Shown piece by piece: positions 7,922 to 16,123 of a stretch of DNA of 39,975 nucleotides; the first letter of the stretch is position 1; every line of letters begins with the position of its first letter. Under the pieces are notes generated by a model. It was not told the DNA's origin. It worked only from the letters and a program-made list of their open reading frames with translations, and ran no database searches. The DNA is from Sulfurospirillum sp. UBA12182. GTDB taxonomy: Bacteria > Campylobacterota > Campylobacteria > Campylobacterales > Sulfurospirillaceae. Location: contig DLUF01000048.1 of NCBI GenBank assembly GCA_002742765.1, positions 1 through 39,975 of the forward strand, written 5' to 3'. A program made the position numbers and the translations under genes.

Positions 7922-9298
7922 TTATGCGAGTTTAAAAGAAAAATCAGAACCAACTCCAAGTTCACTTTTTATCTCTAAGTTGGAGTTATGTAGGTTTAAG
8001 ATATGTTTGACAAGAGCAAGTCCTAAGCCTATGGAATTATCCCATGAAAGGGTGTTGGAGCGGTAAAATTTGTTGGTTACTTTTTCAATCTCATCAGGAG
8101 CGATTCCAATGCCGGAATCTTTTACATGTAAAGAGCTATCTTTAATCTCAAGGATGATTTTGCCCTCTGAGTATTTGATCGCATTATCTAAAAGGTTGAT
8201 GATAACCATCTCTATCATTGTTTTGTCGGCTTTAACATAGAACTCTTCACCTAAAAGCTCAAAAGTTCTCTCTTTGTATTTGTCTTGAAAATTGTTTAAG
8301 ATATCTCCTGCGAGTTCAAAGAGGTTAAATCTTGTTAAAATAGGCGTAAAATCTCCATTTTCAAACTTTGTAGCAAGAGAGAGTCTATCTATCATATAAG
8401 ATATTTTGTTAGAGTTTTTCACTATCTTTTCTAAAAATCTTTGGCGAATTTTTTCATTTGTATTTGGGTCATCAAGAAGTGTTTGGGCATAACCGATGAT
8501 AGAAGCTATGGGGTTTTTAAACTCATGAGAAATAGCAGAGATGATATCACTTCTTTGTTTGCTTATGAGTCTGATTTTTGCGGTGTATTTTCTCTTTTGT
8601 TTTTCTCTTTTTTCTAATCTTGTAGAGAGTTTTTTAGTATGTGCTTCAATCTGTCTAAACTCATCGGAGAAAGTAGCATTGACAACAGCTTTATAGTTTT
8701 TGTTAGAGATTTCATCTAAGGTGTTGGTTACTTTTTCAATCTCAAGTCTAATCTTGTTGTTCAATTTATAGATGATAAAAAGTCCAAGAGAAATCGAGAT
8801 GGCAAGGATAGAAAAAATTCTTAGCCACATCTTGAAAAACTGTTTATTTATCGATTCTAGTTTTGTTGAAAGTCTTAAAAATACTGGTTTTTTATGTAGC
8901 TCAAATTGAGCTGCCATATATAAAAAATCCACATCTAAAGTAGCGGAATGACGCAAAGAGTAGCCGATGGCATCTGCTCTGGCTTTTTTTATCTCTTTTC
9001 TATCGCTGTGATTTTCCATCGTTTGTGGATCATGGTCACTCTCTGCTAAAACAACTCCATCATCATCTATAAGGGTAAATCTGTTTTCAGTTTTTTCTTT
9101 GATTTGCTGGGCAAATTCTTGTAGATTTTGGACGTGAGGAAGTTGGATTTTTAAAAGCTCCATCTGTGTTGCGAGTGATTTTTCATACTGTTTTATACTC
9201 ATCTCTTTGAGTGTATAGTAGCTTATAAAAGCGGTAAAAAAGATTGAGATAAAAAAGATTAAAGAGAAGTTTATACTAAAATGCTGATGTAGTTTCAT
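7922..9298 (-). CDS. phoR: Phosphate-regulon sensor histidine kinase PhoR-like
   Basis: This is a membrane histidine kinase that would phosphorylate the adjacent response regulator. A membrane helix spans about residues 10-30, followed by a periplasmic region of about 120 residues and a second helix (WLRIFSILAISISLGLFIIY). A HAMP-like linker and coiled coil lead to the HisKA box SHEFKNP, with the phospho-accepting His at about residue 258. The ATPase domain shows NLLDNAIKYS, KDSGIGI and GLGLALVKH. Its start overlaps the regulator stop by 4 nt (ATGA), which indicates tight coupling. The PhoR assignment rests on gene context (phoU, phoB, pst). In Campylobacter the comparable pair is called PhosS/PhosR. 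Confidence 0.9.
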   Translation of the reverse strand: MKLHQHFSINFSLIFFISIFFTAFISYYTLKEMSIKQYEKSLATQMELLKIQLPHVQNLQEFAQQIKEKTENRFTLIDDDGVVLAESDHDPQTMENHSDRKEIKKARADAIGYSLRHSATLDVDFLYMAAQFELHKKPVFLRLSTKLESINKQFFKMWLRIFSILAISISLGLFIIYKLNNKIRLEIEKVTNTLDEISNKNYKAVVNATFSDEFRQIEAHTKKLSTRLEKREKQKRKYTAKIRLISKQRSDIISAISHEFKNPIASIIGYAQTLLDDPNTNEKIRQRFLEKIVKNSNKISYMIDRLSLATKFENGDFTPILTRFNLFELAGDILNNFQDKYKERTFELLGEEFYVKADKTMIEMVIINLLDNAIKYSEGKIILEIKDSSLHVKDSGIGIAPDEIEKVTNKFYRSNTLSWDNSIGLGLALVKHILNLHNSNLEIKSELGVGSDFSFKLA

Positions 9299-9963
9299 TT
9301 GAGAGTATAACCAACACCCCAGATTGATTTGATGTACTCTTTGCTACCATCTGGGTCTATCTTTTTTTTGAGGCGATTGACTGCTACATTGACTGTTTTG
9401 TCTTGGAAAAATGTCTCATCTCTCCATACATGAGTCAGTAAAAATTCACGATTTAAAACAGAGTTTTTGTTTTCGATAAGAGTTTTGAGAAGTTCAAACT
9501 CTAGCTTTGTGAGTTCTATCTCTTTTTTTGCTATGTAGGTTTTACGGGATTTTGTATCCAAATAGATATCTCTATACTCGATGTTGTCAAGTTTTGAAGG
9601 ATTGACTCTTGCTAAGATGGCTTTGATGCGCAAGATGAGTTCTTTCATGTTGAAAGGTTTGGTCATATAATCATCCCCACCTCTTTCAAAACCCTCTTCG
9701 ATATCGCTATCTTTATCTTTTGCACTAACGAAGATAGTGGGGATATTAATCCCCTCATTTCTTAGGTTTTTGACAAACTCACTTCCCTCAACATTAGGAA
9801 GATTTCTATCGACTATCATGAGATCGATTTTCTCTTCAGTCAAAAGTTTTTTTACATTTTTTGTTGATAAAAAGCCGATTGTTTCAAAACCAGTTTTTTG
9901 TAAATTGTACTCTATGAGTTCAAGTAAATCTTCTTCGTCCTCAATGACAACGATAGTATACAT
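9295..9963 (-). CDS. phoB: Response regulator PhoB-like (OmpR family)
   Basis: This is a two-domain transcription factor. The receiver domain (residues 1-120) has the acidic pocket (EDEED), the phospho-acceptor Asp in MIVDRNLP, the conserved Ser/Thr-Ala in FVSAKDKD and Lys in MTKPF. The C-terminal winged helix runs from about residue 130 and ends in the recognition helix and hairpin (VNVAVNRLKKKI ... GVGYTLK). It lies 8 nt after phoU and overlaps phoR. I infer that it binds the four GTT-N8-GTAAT sites in this cluster, including the one driving its own operon. Confidence 0.92.
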   Translation of the reverse strand: MYTIVVIEDEEDLLELIEYNLQKTGFETIGFLSTKNVKKLLTEEKIDLMIVDRNLPNVEGSEFVKNLRNEGINIPTIFVSAKDKDSDIEEGFERGGDDYMTKPFNMKELILRIKAILARVNPSKLDNIEYRDIYLDTKSRKTYIAKKEIELTKLEFELLKTLIENKNSVLNREFLLTHVWRDETFFQDKTVNVAVNRLKKKIDPDGSKEYIKSIWGVGYTLK

Positions 9964-9971
9964 GCTTGTCC

Positions 9972-10643
9972 TTAGCTAAACTGTCTAAGTTCTCCACCAA
10001 CTCTTGCAAAAAGCATTAGCTTTGTGACGTTGACAGCTCTATCAGCCATACGCTCTAATTTTCTCATTGTACTCAATACTTCTATACACTCTGCTGAATT
10101 TTCTATATCTTTACACAAATCAGCCATGATGTTTTTCTCTAAAATTGAGTAAAGATCATCAGTTTTGCTCTCTTCAACACATGTTTTTCTAAAGAGGTCT
10201 TTTGCTTCTTCTTCATCTATAACGCTGAGAGATTCGATAGAGAAAGTTATCGCTTTAAAAGCACTTTTTGCCAAGTGATTTGAGTATTCTTGCAAATTCT
10301 CAAACTTAAGCTGGTTGTTAATGTGTGATTTCATACGTTTTGCAAAAGTTTTTAAGTTATCGTTGATTCTTACAAGTTCGCTTGTGATTTTCAAAAAAGA
10401 GACCAATTCTCTAAGTTCAACAGCTTCTGGTCCAAAAAGTGCCAAAATTCTTACGATTCTTTGGTCGATGTCATTTGCCTCTTTTTCAACGCTACTTAAG
10501 ATGTCTCTACAATTCTCGAATTTCTCTATCTCTAGTGTATCCACACCGACTTCGCAAGCATCAACTGCTTGGATAATCTTTGCTCCAAGAGAATCAAGAG
10601 AGTTTTTAAGTTTGTCTAATTGTTCTTCATATCTTTCTAACAT
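9972..10643 (-). CDS. phoU: Phosphate signalling protein PhoU
   Basis: PhoU is a cytoplasmic helical-bundle protein that links Pst transporter state to PhoR and restrains the regulon when phosphate is plentiful. The 223 residues form two related three-helix repeats. Each carries an acidic metal-binding-like stretch (SSVEKEANDIDQRI in the first, CVEESKTDDLYSILE in the second). The ATG at 10643 has AAGGA upstream. It leads the phoU-phoB-phoR operon, an order that differs from E. coli, where phoU ends the pst operon. A Pho-type promoter lies in front (10674-10706). Confidence 0.93.
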   Translation of the reverse strand: MLERYEEQLDKLKNSLDSLGAKIIQAVDACEVGVDTLEIEKFENCRDILSSVEKEANDIDQRIVRILALFGPEAVELRELVSFLKITSELVRINDNLKTFAKRMKSHINNQLKFENLQEYSNHLAKSAFKAITFSIESLSVIDEEEAKDLFRKTCVEESKTDDLYSILEKNIMADLCKDIENSAECIEVLSTMRKLERMADRAVNVTKLMLFARVGGELRQFS

Positions 10644-10673
10644 GAGGTTCCTTCGTAGATTGTGATTTGTGAA

Positions 10674-10706
10674 AATATACCATAGAAAAATTACTAATTG
10701 ATAACA
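10674..10706 (-). promoter_or_regulatory. Candidate Pho box and -10 of phoU-phoB-phoR
   Basis: On the minus strand, TGTTATC (10700-10706), AATT and AGTAATT (10689-10695) are 11-bp phased. TATATT (10674-10679) follows 9 nt later, which is the same spacing as at the other three sites. This would autoregulate the regulator operon. Confidence 0.65.
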
Positions 10707-10710
10707 GATA

Positions 10711-10754
10711 TGTAACTGTTTGGTTATTGAATTGTAATTTTTAGGTATTACAAT
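10711..10754 (+). promoter_or_regulatory. Candidate Pho box array and -10 of the OlsF-like gene
   Basis: TGTAACT (10711-10717), GGTTATT (10722-10728) and TGTAATT (10733-10739) are three half-sites in exact 11-bp phase. After 9 nt comes TACAAT (10749-10754) as the -10. The element also contains an inverted repeat, ATTGTAAT (10731-10738) and ATTACAAT (10747-10754). Together with the phoU box, the 136-nt divergent region is almost filled with regulator sites. Confidence 0.68.
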
Positions 10755-10779
10755 AGCTTATAAAAAATAAGGAGAATGT

Positions 10780-12489
10780 ATGGTTAATGTGGAACAAGCT
10801 ATAATCTCAAAATATCCAAATTTACAAAAATACCCAAAAGTGCTTATAGACCCTTTTGTATATTTTGCCAAAAAACTGATGTATCAAGATGAGATTAACT
10901 CGTTTTTAGCAAAGTATGAATCCTTAGAAGGAATAGATTTTATAGAAGCTGTTTTGGAGTATTTTAATTTTACTTACTCAATCTCAAATAAAGCAAAGCT
11001 CAATATCCCTCCAAGAGGAAGGGTCGTCATCGTAGCAAATCACCCACTTGGTGCTTTAGATGCTTTGAGTTTAATCTCTTTGGTAAAGGAGATTAGAAGT
11101 GATGTAAAAGTGATGGCAAATGATATCTTGATGCAAATTCCACAACTCCAATCTCTCCTTATTCCTGTTGATAATATGTCCAATAAAGCTAAAAAAGAGC
11201 AGATAAAAAAGCTTTACAATGCTTTAGAAAATGATGAAGCAGTTATCATCTTTCCAAGTGGAGAAGTTTCAAGAGCTAGAGTGACAGGCATAAAAGATAC
11301 AGGCTGGAAAAGAGGCTTTTTAAAGTTTGCACGAAACACAAACTCCCCTATCTTACCAGTATATATAGAGGCAAAAAATTCCTCATTTTTTTATACTCTC
11401 TCAGCGATTAACAAAAAAATCTCAGCTCTTTTTTTAGTAAGGGAGATGTTTTTACAACGCTCAAAAGGGGTTAATTTTAGGGTTGGGGAGCAGATACCTT
11501 TTAAAAATATCCAAAATCTCAAGTTAGATGACGAAGTTTTAGTAAATCTACTAAAAAAACATCTCTACAAGATAAGTAAAAATAAAAAAGGGATTTTTGA
11601 GACTCAAACTTGTATAGCTCACCCTGAAAACAGACAAAATATAAAAAAAGAGCTTAAAGAGTCTGTTTTGTTAGGAGAGACGAGTGATGGAAAAAACATC
11701 TATCTTTTTGAGTATAAAAAAAGCTCAAGCGTTATGAAAGAGATAGGCAGACTCCGAGAGTATACTTTTAGAAGAGTAGAAGAGGGTACAGGAACAAAAA
11801 GAGATACAGATGGCTTTGATAAGTACTATAAGCATATCGTTCTGTGGGATGATGAAGAGTTAGAGATAGTGGGAAGCTATCGTATCGGTGAAGCTAGTTT
11901 TATCAGTGAGTATTTTGATATCAAAGGGTTTTATTCGAACTCTTTATTTGAGTATGAAGAGGCGTTTAAACCATATCTGCAAAACTCCATAGAGTTAGGA
12001 AGAAGTTTTGTACAACCTCGTTACTGGGGTTCTCGTGCACTTGATTATCTGTGGCAAGGTATCGGGGCGTATTTGGCTAAAAACCCTCATATACGTTACA
12101 TGTTTGGACCTGTGACTTTGAGTGATACTTATCCAAAACTTGCAAAAAATCTCATTATCACATTTTATCAACTCTATTTTCCCGCATGGGATAAGCTTGT
12201 AAAAGCAAAAGAGCCTTTTTTTATGAGTAGACTTGAGAAAAAAGAGGCTGAAGAGTTTTTTTCTAGGAATGATTATCTAGGGGATTTTAGAGTGCTTAAA
12301 GAACAGCTTTCTCATTTTAATCTAAGTGTTCCTACTCTTTATAAGCAGTACTCAGAACTTTGTGAAGAGGGTGGTATCTCTTTTGTGGATTTTAATGTTG
12401 ATAAAGATTTTGCAAATTGTGTAGATAGTTTTATCATCGTTGACATACAAAAGATAAAAGAAGCAAAAAGAAAAAGATATATTAAGTAA
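10780..12489 (+). CDS. olsF: Bifunctional acyltransferase resembling ornithine-lipid synthase OlsF
   Basis: This 569-residue protein has two acyltransferase domains. Residues about 60-270 form a PlsC/LPLAT-type domain with NHPLGALD (His88 and Asp94) and the FPSGEVSR motif. Residues about 285-560 resemble the GNAT-type N-acyltransferase of ornithine-lipid synthesis (OlsB-like), with conserved-looking GSYRIGEAS, ELGRSFV and FGPVTLS. Known OlsF proteins fuse these two activities: the C-terminal domain makes lyso-ornithine lipid from ornithine and an acyl donor, and the N-terminal domain adds the second acyl chain. No signal peptide is seen, so it is likely peripheral on the inner face of the membrane. 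ATG 10780 has AAGGAG upstream. A Pho box array precedes it, and ornithine lipids are known to replace phospholipids in phosphate-starved bacteria. The alternative is a hemolysin-like acyltransferase of other function. Confidence 0.75.
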   Translation: MVNVEQAIISKYPNLQKYPKVLIDPFVYFAKKLMYQDEINSFLAKYESLEGIDFIEAVLEYFNFTYSISNKAKLNIPPRGRVVIVANHPLGALDALSLISLVKEIRSDVKVMANDILMQIPQLQSLLIPVDNMSNKAKKEQIKKLYNALENDEAVIIFPSGEVSRARVTGIKDTGWKRGFLKFARNTNSPILPVYIEAKNSSFFYTLSAINKKISALFLVREMFLQRSKGVNFRVGEQIPFKNIQNLKLDDEVLVNLLKKHLYKISKNKKGIFETQTCIAHPENRQNIKKELKESVLLGETSDGKNIYLFEYKKSSSVMKEIGRLREYTFRRVEEGTGTKRDTDGFDKYYKHIVLWDDEELEIVGSYRIGEASFISEYFDIKGFYSNSLFEYEEAFKPYLQNSIELGRSFVQPRYWGSRALDYLWQGIGAYLAKNPHIRYMFGPVTLSDTYPKLAKNLIITFYQLYFPAWDKLVKAKEPFFMSRLEKKEAEEFFSRNDYLGDFRVLKEQLSHFNLSVPTLYKQYSELCEEGGISFVDFNVDKDFANCVDSFIIVDIQKIKEAKRKRYIK

Positions 12490-12490
12490 T

Positions 12491-12979
12491 CTAATATGTT
12501 TTCTTTTTTTGCTCCGTTTTAACAGAGTGTATCCAAAGCCAGTTTACAAGATAGTAGATACTAGGGGCTAGAGTGATGGCATAAAAGAGTGTTCCTACAT
12601 AAAGAGGGATAAAAATCTGGGATAGATTTTTTTCAAACCACTCTAAACTAAGCTCAACATTTAAAGGCTCTAACCCCAAGAGAAAGACACCTGTTTCATA
12701 CTCTATATAGTACATAAAAGGCATTGTTAAAGGGTTACTTAGCCAAACTGTTGAGAGTGCTAAAGGAACGTTGAATTTAAAAAATGGAATCATCGCTAAG
12801 ACTAAAAGCATCTGAAAAGGCATAGGAATAAGTCCTATGAAAACACCGATAAAAAGTGCGGTTGATACGGATTTGCGGTTTGTAGAGAGGTATTCACGAG
12901 GGATGTTGTACTTGTCTATGAATTTATCGATTTTTGAATTTTGACGTGTTTGCTTTTTCTTAAAAACTTTTCTCACCAT
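12491..12979 (-). CDS. DUF2062 membrane protein
   Basis: This is a 162-residue integral membrane protein of the DUF2062 type; its function is unknown. A basic cytoplasmic N-terminus is followed by hydrophobic segments (TALFIGVFIGLIPMPFQMLL, then a helix after FFKFNVPLA). The signature WLSNPLTMPFMYYIEYETG comes next, then a final pair of helices. It is convergent with the OlsF-like gene, with a single base between the two stops, so no terminator fits there. A minus-strand TATACT (13015-13020) lies upstream. Confidence 0.8.
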   Translation of the reverse strand: MVRKVFKKKQTRQNSKIDKFIDKYNIPREYLSTNRKSVSTALFIGVFIGLIPMPFQMLLVLAMIPFFKFNVPLALSTVWLSNPLTMPFMYYIEYETGVFLLGLEPLNVELSLEWFEKNLSQIFIPLYVGTLFYAITLAPSIYYLVNWLWIHSVKTEQKKKTY

Positions 12980-13014
12980 GTTTTTATTTTAGCCTATTGG
13001 ATTTTGATGGCAAA

Positions 13015-13020
13015 AGTATA
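13015..13020 (-). promoter_or_regulatory. -10 box of the DUF2062 gene
   Basis: The minus-strand sequence TATGCTATACT is an extended -10 (TGC before TATACT), placed 36 nt upstream of the ATG at 12979. It is back to back with the promoter of the response-regulator gene. Confidence 0.45.
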
Positions 13021-13045
13021 GCATACATAATTAAAAATTATATGC

Positions 13046-13051
13046 TAAAAT
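13046..13051 (+). promoter_or_regulatory. Extended -10 box of the response-regulator/kinase operon
   Basis: TATGCTAAAAT carries an extended -10 (TGC-TAAAAT). It lies 28 nt upstream of the TTG start at 13080, which is preceded by a very strong AGGAGG ribosome-binding site. Confidence 0.5.
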
Positions 13052-13079
13052 TGGAGATGATTTTAAGAGGAGGTTTTTT

Positions 13080-13736
13080 TTGAAGATACTACTTTTAGAA
13101 GATGACCCCATCCTCTTAGATATCATCTCCCATCATCTCCAAGAGAGTGGTTTTGAGCTTTTACATGTAAGAGATGGTAAGAGTGCTTTAGAAGAGGCAA
13201 GTGTGCAACGCTTTGACCTTTTTATCTTTGATATAAATGTACCTAAGATGAGTGGTTTAGAGCTTATCAAGGCGTTGAGAGAAGATGGCAATACAACTCC
13301 TACAATCCTCATAACTGCATACCAAGATACAAAACATATGAAGAGTGGTTTTGAGAGTGGTTGTGATGATTATATAAAAAAACCTTTTGATTTAGAAGAG
13401 TTGGATTTGAGGATTTTGAACATCAAAAAGCGATTTTCAATCGAAAATGAAGAGAGAATCTCCATAGATGAAGATGTGACACTTTTCCCAGATAAAAACA
13501 AAATCGCCATACAAGGCAAAGAGCATCAGCTAACTCACAAAGAGTGTGAAATCTTGCTTTATCTAGGAGCTAGAAAAAAACGGGTTATCTCTACTGAAGA
13601 GTTAGTGCAAAATCTTTGGGAGTATGAGGAGATGCCAAGTGATGCAACTATCAGAGTGTATATAAAAAATCTACGAAATCTTGTAGGAAAAGAGAAGATT
13701 AAAACGATTAGAGGGAGTGGTTACTACTTTGAATAA
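13080..13736 (+). CDS. OmpR-family response regulator
   Basis: This is a DNA-binding response regulator of 218 residues. The receiver domain contains the acidic pair in LEDDPILL, the phospho-acceptor Asp in FIFDINVP, the Thr-Ala of ITAYQD and the Lys of IKKPF. A winged-helix domain starts near residue 125 and ends with IRVYIKNLRNLVG ... GSGYYFE. The start is TTG at 13080, supported by AGGAGG at 6-8 nt. It overlaps the kinase gene behind it. The target genes are not evident; the phosphate cluster already has its own pair, and the promoter here has no Pho box. Confidence 0.9.
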   Translation: MKILLLEDDPILLDIISHHLQESGFELLHVRDGKSALEEASVQRFDLFIFDINVPKMSGLELIKALREDGNTTPTILITAYQDTKHMKSGFESGCDDYIKKPFDLEELDLRILNIKKRFSIENEERISIDEDVTLFPDKNKIAIQGKEHQLTHKECEILLYLGARKKRVISTEELVQNLWEYEEMPSDATIRVYIKNLRNLVGKEKIKTIRGSGYYFE

Positions 13737-14883
13737 AGAAGAGAGAATTGCCCTTTTTAAATTTTTGAGTATTTATATGTTCTCAGCTGCTATTCTTATC
13801 TCGATAATAGCTGTTTTATACTATAAAAAAGAGGTTGTTTCTATCCAAGAACACTCTACTATGGAGATGCAAAACAAAGCGTTGATGATAGAAAAAGAGC
13901 TTATCAATGCGCATATGGAAGGGAGAGAGTATCATTATAATGCTTCTTTAGAAAAAAGATTTCAGATAGGACTTTTTAACGAAGAAAAACAAACAGTTTA
14001 TTCTTCTTTGAGAAGTAAAGAGGTTTTTTTTGAAAAAAGAGTGTATAAAAATGATTCCTATGAATATATCGTTGATACATTGCAGATGCCTATCTTTGGG
14101 GTTAAATATATCGTTATTGAAGGCACAGAAGGTTTTGAACAGAAGCTTAAATTGACGATGTTAATTTTTGGAGTAGTGGTTGTTTCTACCGTTTTTGTTG
14201 GATTTATCGGATATTTTTTGAGTCAGCTTTTACTTAATCCTATCAAGCAAAGAGTACAAAAGTTAGATGATTTTATAAAAGATAGTTCTCATGAACTCAA
14301 CACCCCAATCTCTGCTTTGATGATGAGTGTTTCTAGCTTAAAAAATAAAAAAGAGGTTGATTCCAGAGTTTTGAACCATATCGCTGTAAGTGTGAAACAG
14401 ATTGCGCAAATCTACAATTCACTCTCATTTTTGGCTTTTTTTGATAGAGATGAGGTTGTAGATGAAGCGTTTGATTTGCAAGATGTTATCAAAGAGAGTG
14501 TAAAGTTTTTTGAAGAGATTGCTCAGGTTAAAGGAAACAGATTTGAGCTACATCTTGAACCAACTTTGGTTTTTATGGATAAATCAAGAATCCAAAAGGT
14601 TTTCAACAACCTTTTTTCAAATGCGATTAAATACTCCTACCCAAATACACCTATAAAGTTAGAGTTGAAAAATAGGATTTTTAGCATAGAAGATGAGGGT
14701 GTTGGGATAAAAAAAGAGGATCAAAAATCTATCTTTAACCGCTTTGAGAGAAAAAGCAAAGAACAAGGTGGTTTTGGGATAGGTCTTGATATCGTGAAAT
14801 CTATCTGTAAAATGTATGATATAAAATTTTGGGTACATTCACAATTGCAAAAAGGAAGTACCTTTTATCTCCAGTTTAGTTAG
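13717..14883 (+). CDS. Sensor histidine kinase
   Basis: This is the partner kinase of the preceding regulator. A membrane helix near residues 17-38 (FSAAILISIIAVLYYKK) is followed by a short periplasmic region of about 100 residues and a second helix (MLIFGVVVVSTVFVGFIGYF). The HisKA box SHELNTP has the His at about residue 192. The ATPase motifs are NLFSNAIKYS, EDEGVGI and GGFGIGLDIVKS. There is little or no HAMP domain. The start could be GTG at 13717 (20-nt overlap with the regulator) or TTG at 13729 (8-nt overlap); neither has clearly better spacing. The small sensor domain gives no clue to the stimulus. Confidence 0.88.
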   Translation: MVTTLNKEERIALFKFLSIYMFSAAILISIIAVLYYKKEVVSIQEHSTMEMQNKALMIEKELINAHMEGREYHYNASLEKRFQIGLFNEEKQTVYSSLRSKEVFFEKRVYKNDSYEYIVDTLQMPIFGVKYIVIEGTEGFEQKLKLTMLIFGVVVVSTVFVGFIGYFLSQLLLNPIKQRVQKLDDFIKDSSHELNTPISALMMSVSSLKNKKEVDSRVLNHIAVSVKQIAQIYNSLSFLAFFDRDEVVDEAFDLQDVIKESVKFFEEIAQVKGNRFELHLEPTLVFMDKSRIQKVFNNLFSNAIKYSYPNTPIKLELKNRIFSIEDEGVGIKKEDQKSIFNRFERKSKEQGGFGIGLDIVKSICKMYDIKFWVHSQLQKGSTFYLQFS

Positions 14884-16009
14884 AGTATCTTCTTATAACA
14901 TTTTTGAGATTGACGATGAGATCACCTTGCCTTAAGGAGATGTAGTTTCTTAATTTTGATTTGATGAGTGTATTTGGAGAGATATTCAGAACGATTTTTT
15001 CATTGACTATGCTGTATATATAAGCTTTTGTTTTAATCACAGTTAAGAAACTTTTTTGTGTTGGGATTTGAAATTGGAGTGTGAGTTCAGTATCCCATAG
15101 AGGTTTTTCTAAAAGTTTAGTGATGTTATCTGGCTTTACATGTAAAACGACAGAATTTTCTGAAAGAGAGATGATAGAACCTTCTGTAACTTTTTTACTA
15201 TCTTTTGCTAAAGAAGCATAAATCTCTTTCTCAGGCTCTACTCTAATCCCACTTCGCTCAACAGGAGAAGAGTCTAAAAACTCTAACTTTCCAAGTACCA
15301 TCAAGGAGCGTGCAGGTCCTGCTTTGATGATTTTTGCTTTGATGATAACAGGGATAAGGTCGTGTTGGATAAAAGTAAACTCTTCATTTTGGTAAAAAGG
15401 TATCTTAATAGGATCAAGCGACACTTGTATAATACCATCAGCAAAATTTGCTATCTTTACTACTTCAGTGATAGGCAAGCCTTGATAAAAGTTATAAAGT
15501 TTGATTTCTGAAAGCTTTTTAAATATTTTGTTGAGAACTTGTTTGTCATTTTGACTCTCATAAAAATCAAAATCTTTAGTTCCATAGAAGATTTTTCTTC
15601 TTGAAGAGAGTTTGGACATGATGTAGTATTTATCAAGTCTATCAAGTAAGGACTTATAGTCATCTTCACTATCAAGTAGAGTGATTCCTATCTTGGTGAT
15701 ATCAATTCCAAATTGGGATTTTACTTTTCTTACTAGTTGATTGACGATAGATTTGGCTTGATGTAGTTTACAGTCTTTTAAAAAGATGATAAAAGTATCG
15801 TTTGGCTGCTGCAAAATAGAGTTAAAATCTGAAAAAGAGTGGATATAAGAGATGAGGTCTTTAAAGAAAAAACCATCTTCAACATCAACTTCATAATGAA
15901 ATTTTACGATGCTCAAAGGGGAAAAGTGAGTTTTTGCAAACTCTATGTTGGCCTCAATGATACCACGATTGAGATAATTAGTTATTTGAGCTTCTTTTGA
16001 TACTGGCAT
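14876..16009 (-). CDS. Degenerate GGDEF plus PilZ-like protein
   Basis: This is a soluble protein of 377 residues. The first 140 or so have the layout of a GGDEF domain, but the catalytic GGDEF loop is replaced by PNDTFIIFL, so cyclase activity is unlikely. The last half resembles PilZ: an Arg-containing segment (VERSGIRVEP) and a later ISLSENSVVLHV stretch match the RxxxR and D/NxSxxG pattern only loosely. I infer a cyclic-di-GMP effector or scaffold. It is convergent with the histidine kinase and overlaps it by 8 nt at the stops. ATG 16009 has AGAGAAG upstream and TATAAT on the minus strand at 16039-16044. Confidence 0.6.
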   Translation of the reverse strand: MPVSKEAQITNYLNRGIIEANIEFAKTHFSPLSIVKFHYEVDVEDGFFFKDLISYIHSFSDFNSILQQPNDTFIIFLKDCKLHQAKSIVNQLVRKVKSQFGIDITKIGITLLDSEDDYKSLLDRLDKYYIMSKLSSRRKIFYGTKDFDFYESQNDKQVLNKIFKKLSEIKLYNFYQGLPITEVVKIANFADGIIQVSLDPIKIPFYQNEEFTFIQHDLIPVIIKAKIIKAGPARSLMVLGKLEFLDSSPVERSGIRVEPEKEIYASLAKDSKKVTEGSIISLSENSVVLHVKPDNITKLLEKPLWDTELTLQFQIPTQKSFLTVIKTKAYIYSIVNEKIVLNISPNTLIKSKLRNYISLRQGDLIVNLKNVIRRYSN

Positions 16010-16038
16010 TGCTTCTCTTTTACTACGAATTAAAGATA

Positions 16039-16044
16039 ATTATA
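16039..16044 (-). promoter_or_regulatory. -10 box of the GGDEF/PilZ-like gene
   Basis: A perfect minus-strand TATAAT lies in the centre of a small palindrome (AAGATA-ATTA-TATCTT, 16033-16048), 30 nt before the ATG at 16009. Confidence 0.5.
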
Positions 16045-16090
16045 TCTTAAAATCTTTAAATTTCTACAAGAGTTATTTATACTATTTTGA

Positions 16091-16096
16091 TATAAT
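16091..16096 (+). promoter_or_regulatory. -10 box of the CiaB-like gene
   Basis: TATAAT lies 27 nt upstream of the ATG at 16124, preceded by TTTTGA and AT-rich sequence. It leaves a leader of about 20 nt that carries the ribosome-binding site GAAAGG. Confidence 0.6.
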
Positions 16097-16123
16097 CAAA
16101 ACGATTTAGAAGAAAGGTAGTTA

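Noticed and set aside
10731-10754. Inverted repeat ATTGTAAT-N8-ATTACAAT as an operator for a separate repressor
   Set aside because: Its left arm is the last Pho half-site and its right arm is the -10, so the symmetry is likely incidental; kept only as part of the Pho element.
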